DNA of 64,000 nt from Phycisphaerales bacterium (GCA_947459215.1 CANHCQ010000004.1:121551-185550), one strand, 5' to 3'. Positions 32,233 through 40,708 are shown, numbered from the stretch's first letter. Numbers and translations: made by a program. The notes: generated by a model from the letters alone, not told the origin.

Positions 32233-32661
32233 ATGCGACGGCTCCGCAACACCGCCTTCACACTCGTCGAGATTCTGGTCGTCGTCGTGATCCTCGGCAT
32301 CCTCGCCGCGATCGTCGTGCCGCAATACTCGCGGGCGACGACCGACGCGAAGACGCAAGCGACGATCGACCAGCTCGTGAAACTCCGCCAGGCCGTGAGC
32401 GTGTACTACGTCCGCAACGGCGCCCGCTTCCCGACCGTGAGCGCGGGCGACGGCAGTTGGGGCGAGATCATCGGCGATGGCTACTTCAAGTACGCGCCGG
32501 TCAACATGCACGTCGGCGGCGACAACGCGACAGTCATCAGCATCGGCAACGCCCCGGATTCGTCGCCCACCACGTCCTACGGGTGGATATACAACCCAAA
32601 TACCGGCGATGTCTGGGCCGCGTCGTTCGACGCTGAGGACAAGCCGCTACCGACGCCCTGA
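32233..32661 (+). CDS. Pseudopilin, GspG-like paralogue
   Basis: 142 residues. Its leader and helix MRRLRNTA|FTLVEILVVVVILGILAAIVVPQY are nearly the same as in the preceding gene, again with Ala before the cleavage site, and the body follows the same plan (QLVKLRQAVSVYYVRNGARFP, YGWIYNPNTGDVWAAS). A GCAGGGAA site precedes the ATG. It is probably a duplicate that has diverged into a minor pilin. The gene lies after a terminator-like hairpin, so its level may be lower. Confidence 0.85.
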   Translation: MRRLRNTAFTLVEILVVVVILGILAAIVVPQYSRATTDAKTQATIDQLVKLRQAVSVYYVRNGARFPTVSAGDGSWGEIIGDGYFKYAPVNMHVGGDNATVISIGNAPDSSPTTSYGWIYNPNTGDVWAASFDAEDKPLPTP

Positions 32662-32693
32662 GTGGATGATTACGCACGAAGGAGCTTCCCATT

Positions 32694-33245
32694 ATGTCGA
32701 ATCGCCGCCGCGGGTACACACTGGTTGAAGTGCTGATCGTCGTCACCGTGCTGGGCATCGCCGGCGCGGTGGCAGCGCCGGCGTTCAGCCAGACCGGGGT
32801 GCTGCGCGTGCAGGCGGCGTTGCGGTCGATCGTGGCGGACATCAGCGAGGCCCAGTCGGACGCCCTGGCCATGCAGCAGAGCCGCGCGGTGGTCTTTGAT
32901 GCATCTTCGACCTCGTACACCATCGTCCGAGTCCCAGGAACCACAATCGACGCCTCCACCGACGCGCTCTTCACGACGCACGTCGGCGGCAGCCGCTTCG
33001 GCGACGCCCGGTTCGAAAACGTGTCGTTCAACGAAGGCACGACGCTGATCTTCGACGAGATGGGCTCGCCCGTCGCCGCGGCCGGCAGCACCACGCCGGC
33101 GAACGAAGGTTCGCTGGAGGTGACGGGCTCGAGCCAGCGCTTCCGGATCGCGGTGCAGCCGTACACCGGCCGGGTGATCGTGAGCAGGGTCGAGACCCAG
33201 CAGTCGGAAAGCGACGTGACGCCGCCGACGCAGGGCGGGCAGTAA
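32694..33245 (+). CDS. GspH-like minor pseudopilin
   Basis: 183 residues, 32 bp after the previous gene, with GAAGGAGC before the ATG. The leader is MSNRRRG|YTLVEVLIVVTVLGIAGAVAAPAF with the normal Gly before cleavage and Tyr at +1. The rest matches GspH/FimT-like minor pilins (LRSIVADISEAQSDALAMQQSRAVVF, TLIFDEMGSP). Such proteins form the tip or priming complex of pseudopili. The C-terminus is Gln/Thr-rich with no known motif. Confidence 0.82.
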   Translation: MSNRRRGYTLVEVLIVVTVLGIAGAVAAPAFSQTGVLRVQAALRSIVADISEAQSDALAMQQSRAVVFDASSTSYTIVRVPGTTIDASTDALFTTHVGGSRFGDARFENVSFNEGTTLIFDEMGSPVAAAGSTTPANEGSLEVTGSSQRFRIAVQPYTGRVIVSRVETQQSESDVTPPTQGGQ

Positions 33246-33265
33246 TTGAAACTCGGGAGGCGCGC

Positions 33266-33517
33266 ATGGGGCAGGGATCGCAACTCGATTCTCAATCGCC
33301 GCCAAGCTATCCGGCGGCGCGGAAGCCCAACGGAATCACGGCTCGGCAGTTGATGTCCGCCTGCACATTGGTGCTCGCGCTGGGCATGCTGATCTGGCTC
33401 AAGCTGCGCCTGGTCGCGAACGTGCCCCGCACGGCGTACGCCCAGCCGACCCAGCAGATCGATCAGCCCAAGCCCGAAGCGGCGAAGCCTCAGGACGCTC
33501 CGTCACACCATCCGTAA
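33266..33517 (+). CDS. Small single-span membrane protein in the pseudopilin operon
   Basis: 83 residues, 20 bp after the GspH-like gene, with a CGGGAGG site. A basic N-terminal half is followed by one hydrophobic segment at about 29-45 (LMSACTLVLALGMLIWLKL) and a Pro/Gln/Lys-rich tail. I recognise no family. Its position suggests an accessory to the pseudopilin system. Confidence 0.65.
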   Translation: MGQGSQLDSQSPPSYPAARKPNGITARQLMSACTLVLALGMLIWLKLRLVANVPRTAYAQPTQQIDQPKPEAAKPQDAPSHHP

Positions 33518-33523
33518 CGCTCC

Positions 33524-33617
33524 GGGGTGCCACTGCGACGGCTCGGCGTCGGCAGTGCGATCACGCCGACAACGTACGACCGTGCACTGCCCAGTGAAGC
33601 GCTGGGAAGCAGCACCC
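33524..33617. repeat. About 94-bp two-hairpin repeat, copy 1
   Basis: Starts GGGGTGCCACTGC and ends GCAGCACCC. Two internal hairpins, the first with stem CACTGC/GCAGTG plus GACG/CGTC. It aligns over its whole length with 35823-35916. Confidence 0.75.
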
Positions 33618-33623
33618 GAGTGC

Positions 33624-34397
33624 TTACGGCTTCGGGGCTTCTTCCGGCTTGGTATTCATCTCGGGCACGACCGTGGGCGGCGGCGCCGGTTCCTCGGCGG
33701 GCTGCTCGGGTGCCGCGACGTCCTGATCCTTGCCGAGGATCTTCGGGCGCGACTTGATCACCATCAATGCACCCGCACGCTCCATCAGCAGCGCCATGCG
33801 CTTCGCGCGGCTGACGTCCTTGGGAACCTTCAGCCCGCTCTCGAACTCGGCGGCCCCGAGTCGATCGACAAAGCCCGGCGTGCGCGCGGTCAGCCGCATC
33901 GACGCATCCTTGAGCGTCCCGCCGAAGGACGAGTCGCCCGCCGTGCCCTTGGGCAAGAGGAACCCGCCGCCGGAGTACTGGCCGAGTTGACCCTCGGCGA
34001 TGATGAGATGACGCACGGTGACCGAGTTGGCGGAGAACGCGATCGGCGTCGAGCCGGCCTTGGGCGCGAGGAACATGTGCACGTGCACCAGCGACCCGGA
34101 GAAGCGGCTCAGGTCGGCATCGTCGGCGAAGGCCTCGGCGGGGAGGTCGGAAAGATAGAAATCAGCGGTGTTGGGATCGGCGGCGTAGTAGGCCTGGAAC
34201 TTGGGCTCGATGGTGAGAACGGTGCCGGCGTCAAAGGACGTAAGCGTGGCGTCGCGCGTGACAGAGGAACCAAAGACGCCGCAGCCGGTCAGGCCACAGC
34301 TGGCGAGCAGCAACGCCAGAACCCCAATGCGAACGGAATCCGACCCGAGAAACGCGGGGAGAGCGGCATCCCGGCGGCGCGCGGCGTGTCGCGGCAT
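33624..34397 (-). CDS. Predicted lipoprotein of unknown function
   Basis: 257 residues from the ATG at 34397. A basic start is followed by VRIGVLALLLASCGLTGC, which contains two overlapping lipobox candidates (LASC, LTGC). The mature part has no recognised domain; it has SLVHVHMFLAPKAGSTPIAFS, VTVRHLIIAEGQLGQYSGGGFLLP and a Pro/Glu-rich end. Its form recalls planctomycete lipoproteins of unknown role. No good ribosome site is seen at this start; an ATG at 34457 is possible but gives an overlong leader. It is convergent with the pseudopilin operon. Confidence 0.65.
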   Translation of the reverse strand: MPRHAARRRDAALPAFLGSDSVRIGVLALLLASCGLTGCGVFGSSVTRDATLTSFDAGTVLTIEPKFQAYYAADPNTADFYLSDLPAEAFADDADLSRFSGSLVHVHMFLAPKAGSTPIAFSANSVTVRHLIIAEGQLGQYSGGGFLLPKGTAGDSSFGGTLKDASMRLTARTPGFVDRLGAAEFESGLKVPKDVSRAKRMALLMERAGALMVIKSRPKILGKDQDVAAPEQPAEEPAPPPTVVPEMNTKPEEAPKP

Positions 34398-34608
34398 CGG
34401 CGTGCGGCTGGAAGCGGGAATCAGGGAACTCCCGGTCGATAGGTGTGGTACGCTCATACTCAGAGAAGGGGTGGACGAAGCTACGGAGGCGTCGGGTGGG
34501 GAAATGTCGCTCTGGGGGACGTTCAAAGGCTCGTGCGGGACGGGGTGGGACGGGGTGGGGATGGGAGCCATGGACATGCGAGCGGGCAAACAGAACGGAA
34601 GAACGACC

Positions 34609-35814
34609 ATGAACAGGGTACAGCCTTTCGGCACGCGGCGAGCAAACGCCGACGCGGTAGCGACGTGGATTGTTGCCGTCGCTGGTCTGGTAGGGCTGGT
34701 CGCGTCGGGACATGCGGCGGGTGCGCGGCAGTTCCCGGGCGAGAATCAGCCGAATCAGTGGGAGACCCGCGGCAACCCGGGCGCCAACCCGCTGATGACG
34801 CCGAGCAATCCGAACTCGGTGCCGACCCGTCCGACGCCCGTCAGCCCGGCACCCGCTCCATCGGCTCCCCCGCCGGCCATCGGCCCGAACGCAGCGCCGC
34901 CGGCGGCAACACCCGTGAACAACCAGTGGGACGTGCGGGGCAACCCCGGCGCGAATCCCATGATCTCGCCGAACCCGACGTTCCCGGTGACCATGCCGGG
35001 CTCGACTCCCAGTGTGCCGCCGGCGCAGTGGCATCCTTCTTCCCCGCTGCCACACGGTTGGGGCTACTACCCATGGGGCGGGTACACCGTGCTGTGGAAC
35101 GGCTCGTCGCGCGTGGTGTACTGGAACGGATATCAGATTCCCGCATTTATCCCGCGTCCGTTCGGAGGCGTGGTGTACCTGTACGACCCAAACCTGATCC
35201 CCGGCGCGACGCGTCCGAGCGCGGAGGCTCAGAAGCCGCCGCCGGCGCCGGAGCCGACACCCTTCGAAAGGGGCCTCATCGCGTTCCGCAACGGGCGCAG
35301 CGCTGACGCGACCAAGATCTGGCGCGACTTGGTGCAGAAGGATCACGAGGACTTCGCGACGATGCGGCTGCTGGCGCTCGCGCTGCTGGAGAACCGCGAA
35401 GCCGACAACGCCGCGGCGATGATGCGGCAGGCGTATCGCGCGGATCCGACGCTCGCGTCGCGCGAACTGGACACCGATCTGCTGAACCTCACCTCGGCGC
35501 GACGTGCGTCGCTGGTGAACCGCGCGGTGGAATACGCCAATCGCGTCGGCAGCGCCTCGAGCTGGTTGAATGTGACCGTCCTGATGCAGACCGACAGGCG
35601 ATTTGAGTTGGCCCGCAAGCAACTGAAGAAGGCAGCGGATGAAGGGCTGGAACCGGATGTGCGTGCGGCACTCGATGCGGCGCTGGCGTCGAAGATTCGC
35701 CAGCCGGCGGTGAAGCCGGTGATCAAGCCTTCAAGCCCCGGCACGACGCCTTCCCCCACGGCCCCCGCCGCCCCCACCACTGCGACGCCCGCGAACGGCA
35801 CGCCGACGAAGTGA
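34609..35814 (+). CDS. Exported proline-rich TPR-containing protein
   Basis: 401 residues from the ATG at 34609 (GGAAG seven bases upstream); an ATG at 34576 with GGAG eight bases upstream is equally possible. The signal peptide ends GHAAGA. Residues 35-150 are Pro/Asn/Gly-rich with a repeated NQW(E/D)xRGNPGANP unit. A Tyr/Trp-rich stretch follows (GWGYYPWGGYTVLWNGSSRVVYW), then TPR-like helices from about 225 (FERGLIAFRNGRSADATKIWRDLVQ, MRLLALALLENREADNAAAMM), then a low-complexity tail. It is likely a periplasmic scaffold; the function is not known. Confidence 0.72.
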   Translation: MNRVQPFGTRRANADAVATWIVAVAGLVGLVASGHAAGARQFPGENQPNQWETRGNPGANPLMTPSNPNSVPTRPTPVSPAPAPSAPPPAIGPNAAPPAATPVNNQWDVRGNPGANPMISPNPTFPVTMPGSTPSVPPAQWHPSSPLPHGWGYYPWGGYTVLWNGSSRVVYWNGYQIPAFIPRPFGGVVYLYDPNLIPGATRPSAEAQKPPPAPEPTPFERGLIAFRNGRSADATKIWRDLVQKDHEDFATMRLLALALLENREADNAAAMMRQAYRADPTLASRELDTDLLNLTSARRASLVNRAVEYANRVGSASSWLNVTVLMQTDRRFELARKQLKKAADEGLEPDVRAALDAALASKIRQPAVKPVIKPSSPGTTPSPTAPAAPTTATPANGTPTK

Positions 35815-35822
35815 CGTGCAAA

Positions 35823-35916
35823 GGGTGCCACGGCCGACGGCTTTGTGTCGGCCGTGCGACCAAAGTGAAAACGAACGACCAGGCACTGCCCAGCGAAGCA
35901 CTGAGCAGTGGCACCC
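35823..35916. repeat. About 94-bp two-hairpin repeat, copy 2
   Basis: Starts GGGTGCCACGGCC and ends GCAGTGGCACCC. The first hairpin is CACGGCCGAC/GTCGGCCGTG, with both sides changed relative to copy 1 so that pairing is kept. It lies between convergent genes. Confidence 0.75.
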
Positions 35917-35992
35917 GGTCCTTGCTCCGGCTCGATTGAGAAAGCGAGTCTGGCGCGTCGCTTCTTGGTGGTTGACCGGCCGGAGGCCAGTC

Positions 35993-37141
35993 CTACTGAC
36001 CCGCGATGCGGAAGCCGTGGTCTTCCTTCTCACGGATCATGCGCCGGTCTTCATCGCTGCGGGCGATGATGGCCTGGAGATCCGGCTCCGTCATCCAGGG
36101 CAAGGCCCGGATCTTCTCCTGCAGCGCGGCGGGGAAGTCGCGATCCTTCCGCTCGTGCGGCGGGCGGCTGCGCCAGATGCGGTGCATCCAGAGGTACTGC
36201 TCGGGCGAGCGGCGGACCATTTTCTCGATCGAGCGCCGGTAGCGAGCGGTGATGTAGTAGAGCCGATCGGGCTGGCTCTCCCAGTCAGAGGGTCCGAACT
36301 GATCGACGAGCTCGATGACATAGTTCATGCCATCGCGGCTGTCGTCGTTGGGGGTGGGCCCGATCATCGCGATGGTGTTGGTGCCGTCGGCGCGTTCGCC
36401 GGGCTTGAGGCGGCGGGCCATGCCGCAGATGACGGTGGCGTTGAACTGCATCGCGAGGATGCCGATGGACTTGTACGTACTGGTGAGGCGGCCGAAGAAG
36501 GGGACGAAGACGCCGTAGTCGCCGCCGTTCTGATCGGCGACGAGCCCGGCGGGCACGCCGCGTTGCAGGCCTTCGGGCAGTTCCCGCACCGCGCCGAACT
36601 TCGACACCAGCGTGAGCCCGCGCTTCTGGCGGCTCTCGCGGACCCAGTTGTCGAGGGGCTTGAGATCAAGCGGGCGATAGACGGCCTGCATCGGGAAGCC
36701 GAGCATGCTGACGGTGTAGCCGACGAGTTCCCAATTGCCGCAGTGGCCGGTGACGAGGATGCAGGGCTCGCCGCGGAGGAGGGAGGTGAGTGCACCGGAA
36801 ACATCGCCCAGACGGACCTGGCGCGACCAGCCGTCGTGATTGACCAGCCTCGGCGTGTACGCCAACTCGACACCGAGCTGCATCAGGTGCTCGTAACTGG
36901 CAATCGCCATCTCGCGCTTGCGCTCGGGAGACCAGTCGGGGTAGGCAATGTCGAGGTTCTGCACGGCGCGGCGGATGTGCCGCTTGTTGAACGGCAGGGT
37001 GGCGAACAAGCGCCCCGCTCCGCGACCGACACCGACCGCCGGGCGCAACCCCATCGACAGCGGCAGCGTGATCGTCGAACGCAGAGCGCCCGAGATCCCG
37101 TCCTGCAGCCACATCGGCAGGGTGGAGTGCTTGAAGGCCAT
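35993..37141 (-). CDS. LpxL/HtrB-family lysophospholipid (lipid A) acyltransferase
   Basis: 382 residues. HCGNWE in ILVTGHCGNWELVG is the H-x4-E active-site motif of the LpxL/HtrB acyltransferase family. VYRPLDLKPLDNWVRESRQKRG, VPAGLVADQNGGDYGVFVPFFGR and EQYLWMHRIWRSRPP near the end match the family's other blocks. An N-terminal hydrophobic or basic part would associate with the inner membrane. These enzymes add the late acyl chain to lipid A or related lipids, which fits an outer membrane. The start is the ATG at 37141; no clear ribosome site, and further upstream the frame is antisense to queA. Confidence 0.87.
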   Translation of the reverse strand: MAFKHSTLPMWLQDGISGALRSTITLPLSMGLRPAVGVGRGAGRLFATLPFNKRHIRRAVQNLDIAYPDWSPERKREMAIASYEHLMQLGVELAYTPRLVNHDGWSRQVRLGDVSGALTSLLRGEPCILVTGHCGNWELVGYTVSMLGFPMQAVYRPLDLKPLDNWVRESRQKRGLTLVSKFGAVRELPEGLQRGVPAGLVADQNGGDYGVFVPFFGRLTSTYKSIGILAMQFNATVICGMARRLKPGERADGTNTIAMIGPTPNDDSRDGMNYVIELVDQFGPSDWESQPDRLYYITARYRRSIEKMVRRSPEQYLWMHRIWRSRPPHERKDRDFPAALQEKIRALPWMTEPDLQAIIARSDEDRRMIREKEDHGFRIAGQ

Positions 37142-37257
37142 CGGGAGAGAATAGCGCGGGATGGACGAACCCTCCGCGCGAGCGGAGGGCCGCGGCGGCG
37201 TGGGGGCGTGGGGCGTGCGGGCGTGGGGGCGTGGGGGCGACTCGCGAGTCGCGGTGG

Positions 37258-37282
37258 CCCCACGCTTGCGCGTGGGGTTCGT
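37258..37282. repeat. 25-bp palindromic repeat, copy 2
   Basis: Exact copy of 31399-31423, in the 162-bp divergent gap between the acyltransferase and queA. Just before it, 37190-37256 is a run of GCGTGGGGG units. Confidence 0.75.
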
Positions 37283-37303
37283 CAAGCCTGCCAACCATTC
37301 TGC

Positions 37304-38464
37304 GTGCTGCGTACTTCTGATCTTGACTACGAATTGCCCGAATCCGCCATCGCGAAAGAGCCGGCGAACCCGCGCGATGCGGCGCGGCTGATGCTGATCG
37401 ACCGGGCCAGCGGCGCTGCCCGCGAGCACACGATCGTGCGCGAGCTGCCGCGGCTGCTTCGCAAGGGCGACGTGATGGTCTTCAATGCCACCCGCGTGCT
37501 GCAAGCCCGGCTGGTCGGCCGACGCGAGGACAGCGGCGGCAAGGTCGAGGGCTTGTTCCTGTCCGCCAGCAGTGACGGCAGTGAGTGGACAGCGCTCCTG
37601 CGGGCCAAAAAGGTCCGGGAGCAGACGAGCATCCGGCTGATCGACGAGAGCGGCGCCGACACGAACGTGACGCTGGTGCCGCTGCGCCGCGATGCACATG
37701 AGAACGGGGCGTGGGTGGTGGGCGTGCGTGTGGATGGCGCTGAGGCTGCAGCGTCCAAAACGCCGCTCGATCCCGCGGCGATCCTCGATCGCGTCGGGCA
37801 TACGCCGCTCCCGCCGTACATCTTGAAGGCCCGCGAGCACACCCAGGAGCCGGTCGAGCGTGCGAGCGATCGCGACCGCTATCAGACGGTGTACGCCAAG
37901 GAGCAAGGCTCGGTCGCGGCCCCCACCGCCGGGCTGCACTTCACGCCGGAGCTGCTTGCACAGCTTGATGCACTGGGCGTCGAGCGCGTGGAGGTGACGC
38001 TGCACGTGGGCACCGGCACGTTCAAGCCGGTGGAGGTGGACATCGTCGAAGAGCACCCGATGCACAGCGAGTGGTGCTCGATGTCGGCGGCGGCCGTGGA
38101 ACGCGTGCGGCGTGCGAAGGCCGAGGGACGCCGCGTGATCGGCGTCGGCACCACCAGCGTGCGGACGCTGGAGAGTTACGCGCTCGCGATTGAGAATCTG
38201 ACGGCCGAAACGTCGGTGAGCCCGGTCTCCTCCCCCGCATCACTCGACACGAAACTCCTCATCACGCCGGGGTACCGCTACCGGTGGATCGACGGAATGC
38301 TCACCAACTTCCATCTTCCCCGCAGCACCCTGCTCGCCATGGTCGGGGCGCTGCTGTCCGACCAGGGAACAGTCGGCGTCCAACGCCTCATCGCCCGCTA
38401 CCGCGAAGCAATCGAGAAGGGATATCGGTTCTACTCCTTCGGCGATGCGATGCTGATCGTGTAA
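37304..38464 (+). CDS. queA: S-adenosylmethionine:tRNA ribosyltransferase-isomerase
   Basis: 386 residues from a GTG at 37304, giving VLRTSDLDYELPESAIAKEP, which matches the usual QueA start; upstream the frame crosses intergenic repeats. It has GDVMVFNATRVLQARL, TPLPPYI, RDRYQTVYAKEQGSVAAPTAGLHFT, GTGTFKPV, GVGTTSVRTLES and NFHLPRSTLLAMV, all QueA hallmarks. It transfers and rearranges the ribosyl group of SAM onto preQ1-tRNA, making epoxyqueuosine. An insertion around 270-300 (TAETSVSPVSSPASLDTK) is longer than usual. No tgt gene adjoins. Confidence 0.95.
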   Translation: MLRTSDLDYELPESAIAKEPANPRDAARLMLIDRASGAAREHTIVRELPRLLRKGDVMVFNATRVLQARLVGRREDSGGKVEGLFLSASSDGSEWTALLRAKKVREQTSIRLIDESGADTNVTLVPLRRDAHENGAWVVGVRVDGAEAAASKTPLDPAAILDRVGHTPLPPYILKAREHTQEPVERASDRDRYQTVYAKEQGSVAAPTAGLHFTPELLAQLDALGVERVEVTLHVGTGTFKPVEVDIVEEHPMHSEWCSMSAAAVERVRRAKAEGRRVIGVGTTSVRTLESYALAIENLTAETSVSPVSSPASLDTKLLITPGYRYRWIDGMLTNFHLPRSTLLAMVGALLSDQGTVGVQRLIARYREAIEKGYRFYSFGDAMLIV

Positions 38465-38474
38465 GTGACCCCCG

Positions 38475-38647
38475 ATGCACGCGGTCGCGAAAGACGCCGA
38501 GGCTGAGGAGGCTTTGCGACAAAGCCTCGGATGGTCTGGAAGAGCGTCAACGATCCTCGCTGGTGAAAAACAGCGTCGCTGCTCCGGAAGATCCGAGGAT
38601 TCCTCGCGGATTCGTCAGCCTCGGCGTCTTCGGACGCTCCTGCGTGC
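38475..38647. repeat. Intergenic fold-back element with 16-bp arms
   Basis: AAGACGCCGAGGCTGA (38491-38506) is perfectly inverted at 38615-38630. Inside lies a 9-bp hairpin (38508-38516 with 38520-38528), and outside GCACGC/GCGTGC extend the pairing. It fills nearly the whole gap between the convergent queA and aminotransferase genes and may act as a bidirectional terminator or a mobile-type repeat. Confidence 0.6.
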
Positions 38648-38675
38648 CCTCTCCGCGTCAAAGCACCGATGCTCG

Positions 38676-40166
38676 CTACAGGATCTCATCCAGCGCCTCG
38701 CACACAAACTCCAACTCCTCCGGTGAGTTGTAGTGCTGGATGCTCAGCCGCGCGACGCCCACCGCCGGGTCGATGTGCAGGCCCGGGTCGGTGGCGAGCT
38801 GCTCAACGAGGCGCTTGGAGTATGCGTGGCCCTGCCGCATTGCGATGTTGCGCTCGCCCAGATGCCGCGAAATCTGCACGGGAGTCGCCTTCGTGCTCGT
38901 AAACGAGATCGTGCCGACGCGGCGGTCGTCGGCATGCCGCGGACCGACGATGCGGACGCTCGGCTTGCTCTTGAGGTAGTCGATGAGTTGGGCGGTGTGA
39001 CGATCTTCCAGGTTTCGGACGATCGCGAAGGCGCGATCAACGACATCGCGGCTCGGCGGCGTGGACCACTCGCGCGGCTTGTTCATCGCGGCGGTTGCGG
39101 CCCCGCCGTCGAGCGCCGTGAGCTGGCACATGAAGTCCCACAGCGCCGCCACCCCCGCCGCCGCCTCGTGGCTCGCGTTGCCGAGCTCCCACTTGTACGG
39201 CACCTTGCTGTCGAGGAAGTAGTGATTCGGCCCGACCAGTTCGCCCATCGCCTCGTGCGTGCCGAACATGGCGGCCATGTGCGGCCCGAAGACCTTGTAC
39301 GTCGAGTAGACGTACCAATCGCAGCCGAGCTCGCTCACACGCGGGGCGCGGTGCGGCGCGTAAGCCACGCCATCGACGACGATGCGAGCACCCACCGCGT
39401 GGGCGATCTCCGCCGCGCCGCGCGCGTCCCAGACCTCACCCAAGATGTTTGACACCTGCGGCATCAGCACCAGCAGCGTGCGGCTGTTCACCAGTTTCTT
39501 GAGCGTGTCGAGCGAGGGACGCCAGTTCGTCTCCGCTCCGTGCGGCCCGCCGGCATCGCGAACAGGCTCGACATGCCACGGCACGATCGTGTAGCCGCGG
39601 AGGGCGAGACGCATCCACGGACCGACATTCGCCTCGTGCCCAGCGGTGCAGACGACGATCTGATCGCGGGAAAGGAGACGATCGCGAAGCGTGCCGTGCG
39701 TGCCGCCGAGGTTGGAGCCGGAAGTCGTACCGCCCGCCTTGGCGAAATGCTCCCGCAAATCAGCCGGCGCCGCATCGAGATTGCGGCATGCATCGCGTGC
39801 ATCCGCGTACGCCGCGGCGAGTTCGTAGCAGAGCACGGTCGAAGACGAGCCGAAGAAGACATCACCAAGCCCCGCACCGATCGCCGAGCCCGCGGCACGC
39901 CCGCCCGCCGCCTCGTGTCCGCCGAGGAATACCTTCACCACCTCGCGCGCCCGCGGAATGACGGCGGTCGCGCACTTCGACAACGGATAGTCGCCGTGCA
40001 ACTGCACGAACGACTTCTCCATGTACTCCCGCATCGCATCGATCACCACCCGCGGCAACTGCGAACCGCCGGCATTGTCGAGCATGATGGTGCCGGTGGA
40101 GAGGTCGGACGAGAGGCCGGGGAAGAGGGAGCGGATGGTGGGGAGCATCTGGAGCGCGTCGGGCAT
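38676..40166 (-). CDS. Class V aminotransferase, cysteine desulfurase-like (VC1184-type)
   Basis: 496 residues, longer than the usual 400. It starts LFPGLSSDLSTGTIMLDNAGGSQLP and has FFGSSSTV, TAGHEANVGPWMRLA, VDGVAYAPHRAPRVSELGCDWYVYSTYKVFGPHMAAMFG, where Asp265 and Lys291 are the expected PLP contacts. This is the class V pattern of the cysteine desulfurase-like subfamily; no active-site Cys loop typical of IscS/SufS is clear, so the substrate is uncertain. Insertions at about 84-101 and 205-215 explain the length. It is convergent with queA and has no suf/isc neighbours. Confidence 0.85.
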   Translation of the reverse strand: MPDALQMLPTIRSLFPGLSSDLSTGTIMLDNAGGSQLPRVVIDAMREYMEKSFVQLHGDYPLSKCATAVIPRAREVVKVFLGGHEAAGGRAAGSAIGAGLGDVFFGSSSTVLCYELAAAYADARDACRNLDAAPADLREHFAKAGGTTSGSNLGGTHGTLRDRLLSRDQIVVCTAGHEANVGPWMRLALRGYTIVPWHVEPVRDAGGPHGAETNWRPSLDTLKKLVNSRTLLVLMPQVSNILGEVWDARGAAEIAHAVGARIVVDGVAYAPHRAPRVSELGCDWYVYSTYKVFGPHMAAMFGTHEAMGELVGPNHYFLDSKVPYKWELGNASHEAAAGVAALWDFMCQLTALDGGAATAAMNKPREWSTPPSRDVVDRAFAIVRNLEDRHTAQLIDYLKSKPSVRIVGPRHADDRRVGTISFTSTKATPVQISRHLGERNIAMRQGHAYSKRLVEQLATDPGLHIDPAVGVARLSIQHYNSPEELEFVCEALDEIL

Positions 40167-40265
40167 GTTTCATTATTGCGGCCATGCCACGACTTCGTGT
40201 CGTCGGCCCAGTGAATTCCACAGAAGTCCGACGAAATCAGGAGGCATTCCGGGCGAAACAAGCCC

Positions 40266-40294
40266 TTGGCAAAGCGTGGACAAGGCGGTAGTCT
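40266..40294 (+). promoter_or_regulatory. Possible sigma70-type promoter, leaderless
   Basis: TTGGCA (40266-40271), a 17-base spacer and TAGTCT (40289-40294) stand only six bases before the ATG at 40301, so a transcript from it would be almost leaderless. Confidence 0.35.
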
Positions 40295-40300
40295 GAAGCA

Positions 40301-40708
40301 ATGCCGACGACACTCGCGATCCAGGACGAAACCACCGCGGGAGCGATCACCAACCGCCGCACGCTCGAGTTTCCGACCGAGAGCGTGACGGTGCGGGAGA
40401 TCATCCGTGCCCGGGTCTACGAGGAGGTGCAGGACTACAACCGGGCTCGTGCGACACCGAGCGGAGGTGTGTTCCAAGGGCTGGTCCAACCGTCGGACAC
40501 CGAAGTCGCGCTGAACGGCGTGAAGGCCCGCGGCGGTCGCGAGATCGACTGGAAGAAGCAGTTCGAGATCGCGTGCGACGCGTACGACCGGGCGGGCTTC
40601 ATCGTGCTGGCGGGTGCCCACCAAACCGAGTCGCTCGACGAGGTGGTGGAGTTGAAGCGGGTGGATGAGGTGACGTTTCTCAAGTTGGTCCCGCTGATTG
40701 GGGGGTGA
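40301..40708 (+). CDS. Conserved-looking small protein coupled to a DUF4132 gene
   Basis: 135 residues. I do not recognise the family. It begins with a Thr-rich strand region (NRRTLEFPTESVTVREIIRARVYEEVQDYNRA) and ends with DRAGFIVLAGAHQTESLDEVVELKRVDEVTFLKLVPLIGG, apparently a mixed alpha/beta cytoplasmic domain without signal peptide or membrane span. There is no strong ribosome site. Its TGA overlaps the GTG start of the following 887-residue gene (40705-40708), so the two are translationally coupled and probably act together. Confidence 0.75.
   Translation: MPTTLAIQDETTAGAITNRRTLEFPTESVTVREIIRARVYEEVQDYNRARATPSGGVFQGLVQPSDTEVALNGVKARGGREIDWKKQFEIACDAYDRAGFIVLAGAHQTESLDEVVELKRVDEVTFLKLVPLIGG

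Noticed and set aside
37142..38065. Extension of the acyltransferase frame upstream over queA.
   Set aside because: Antisense to queA, rich in Arg/His, and it crosses the intergenic repeats; the family start fits 37141.
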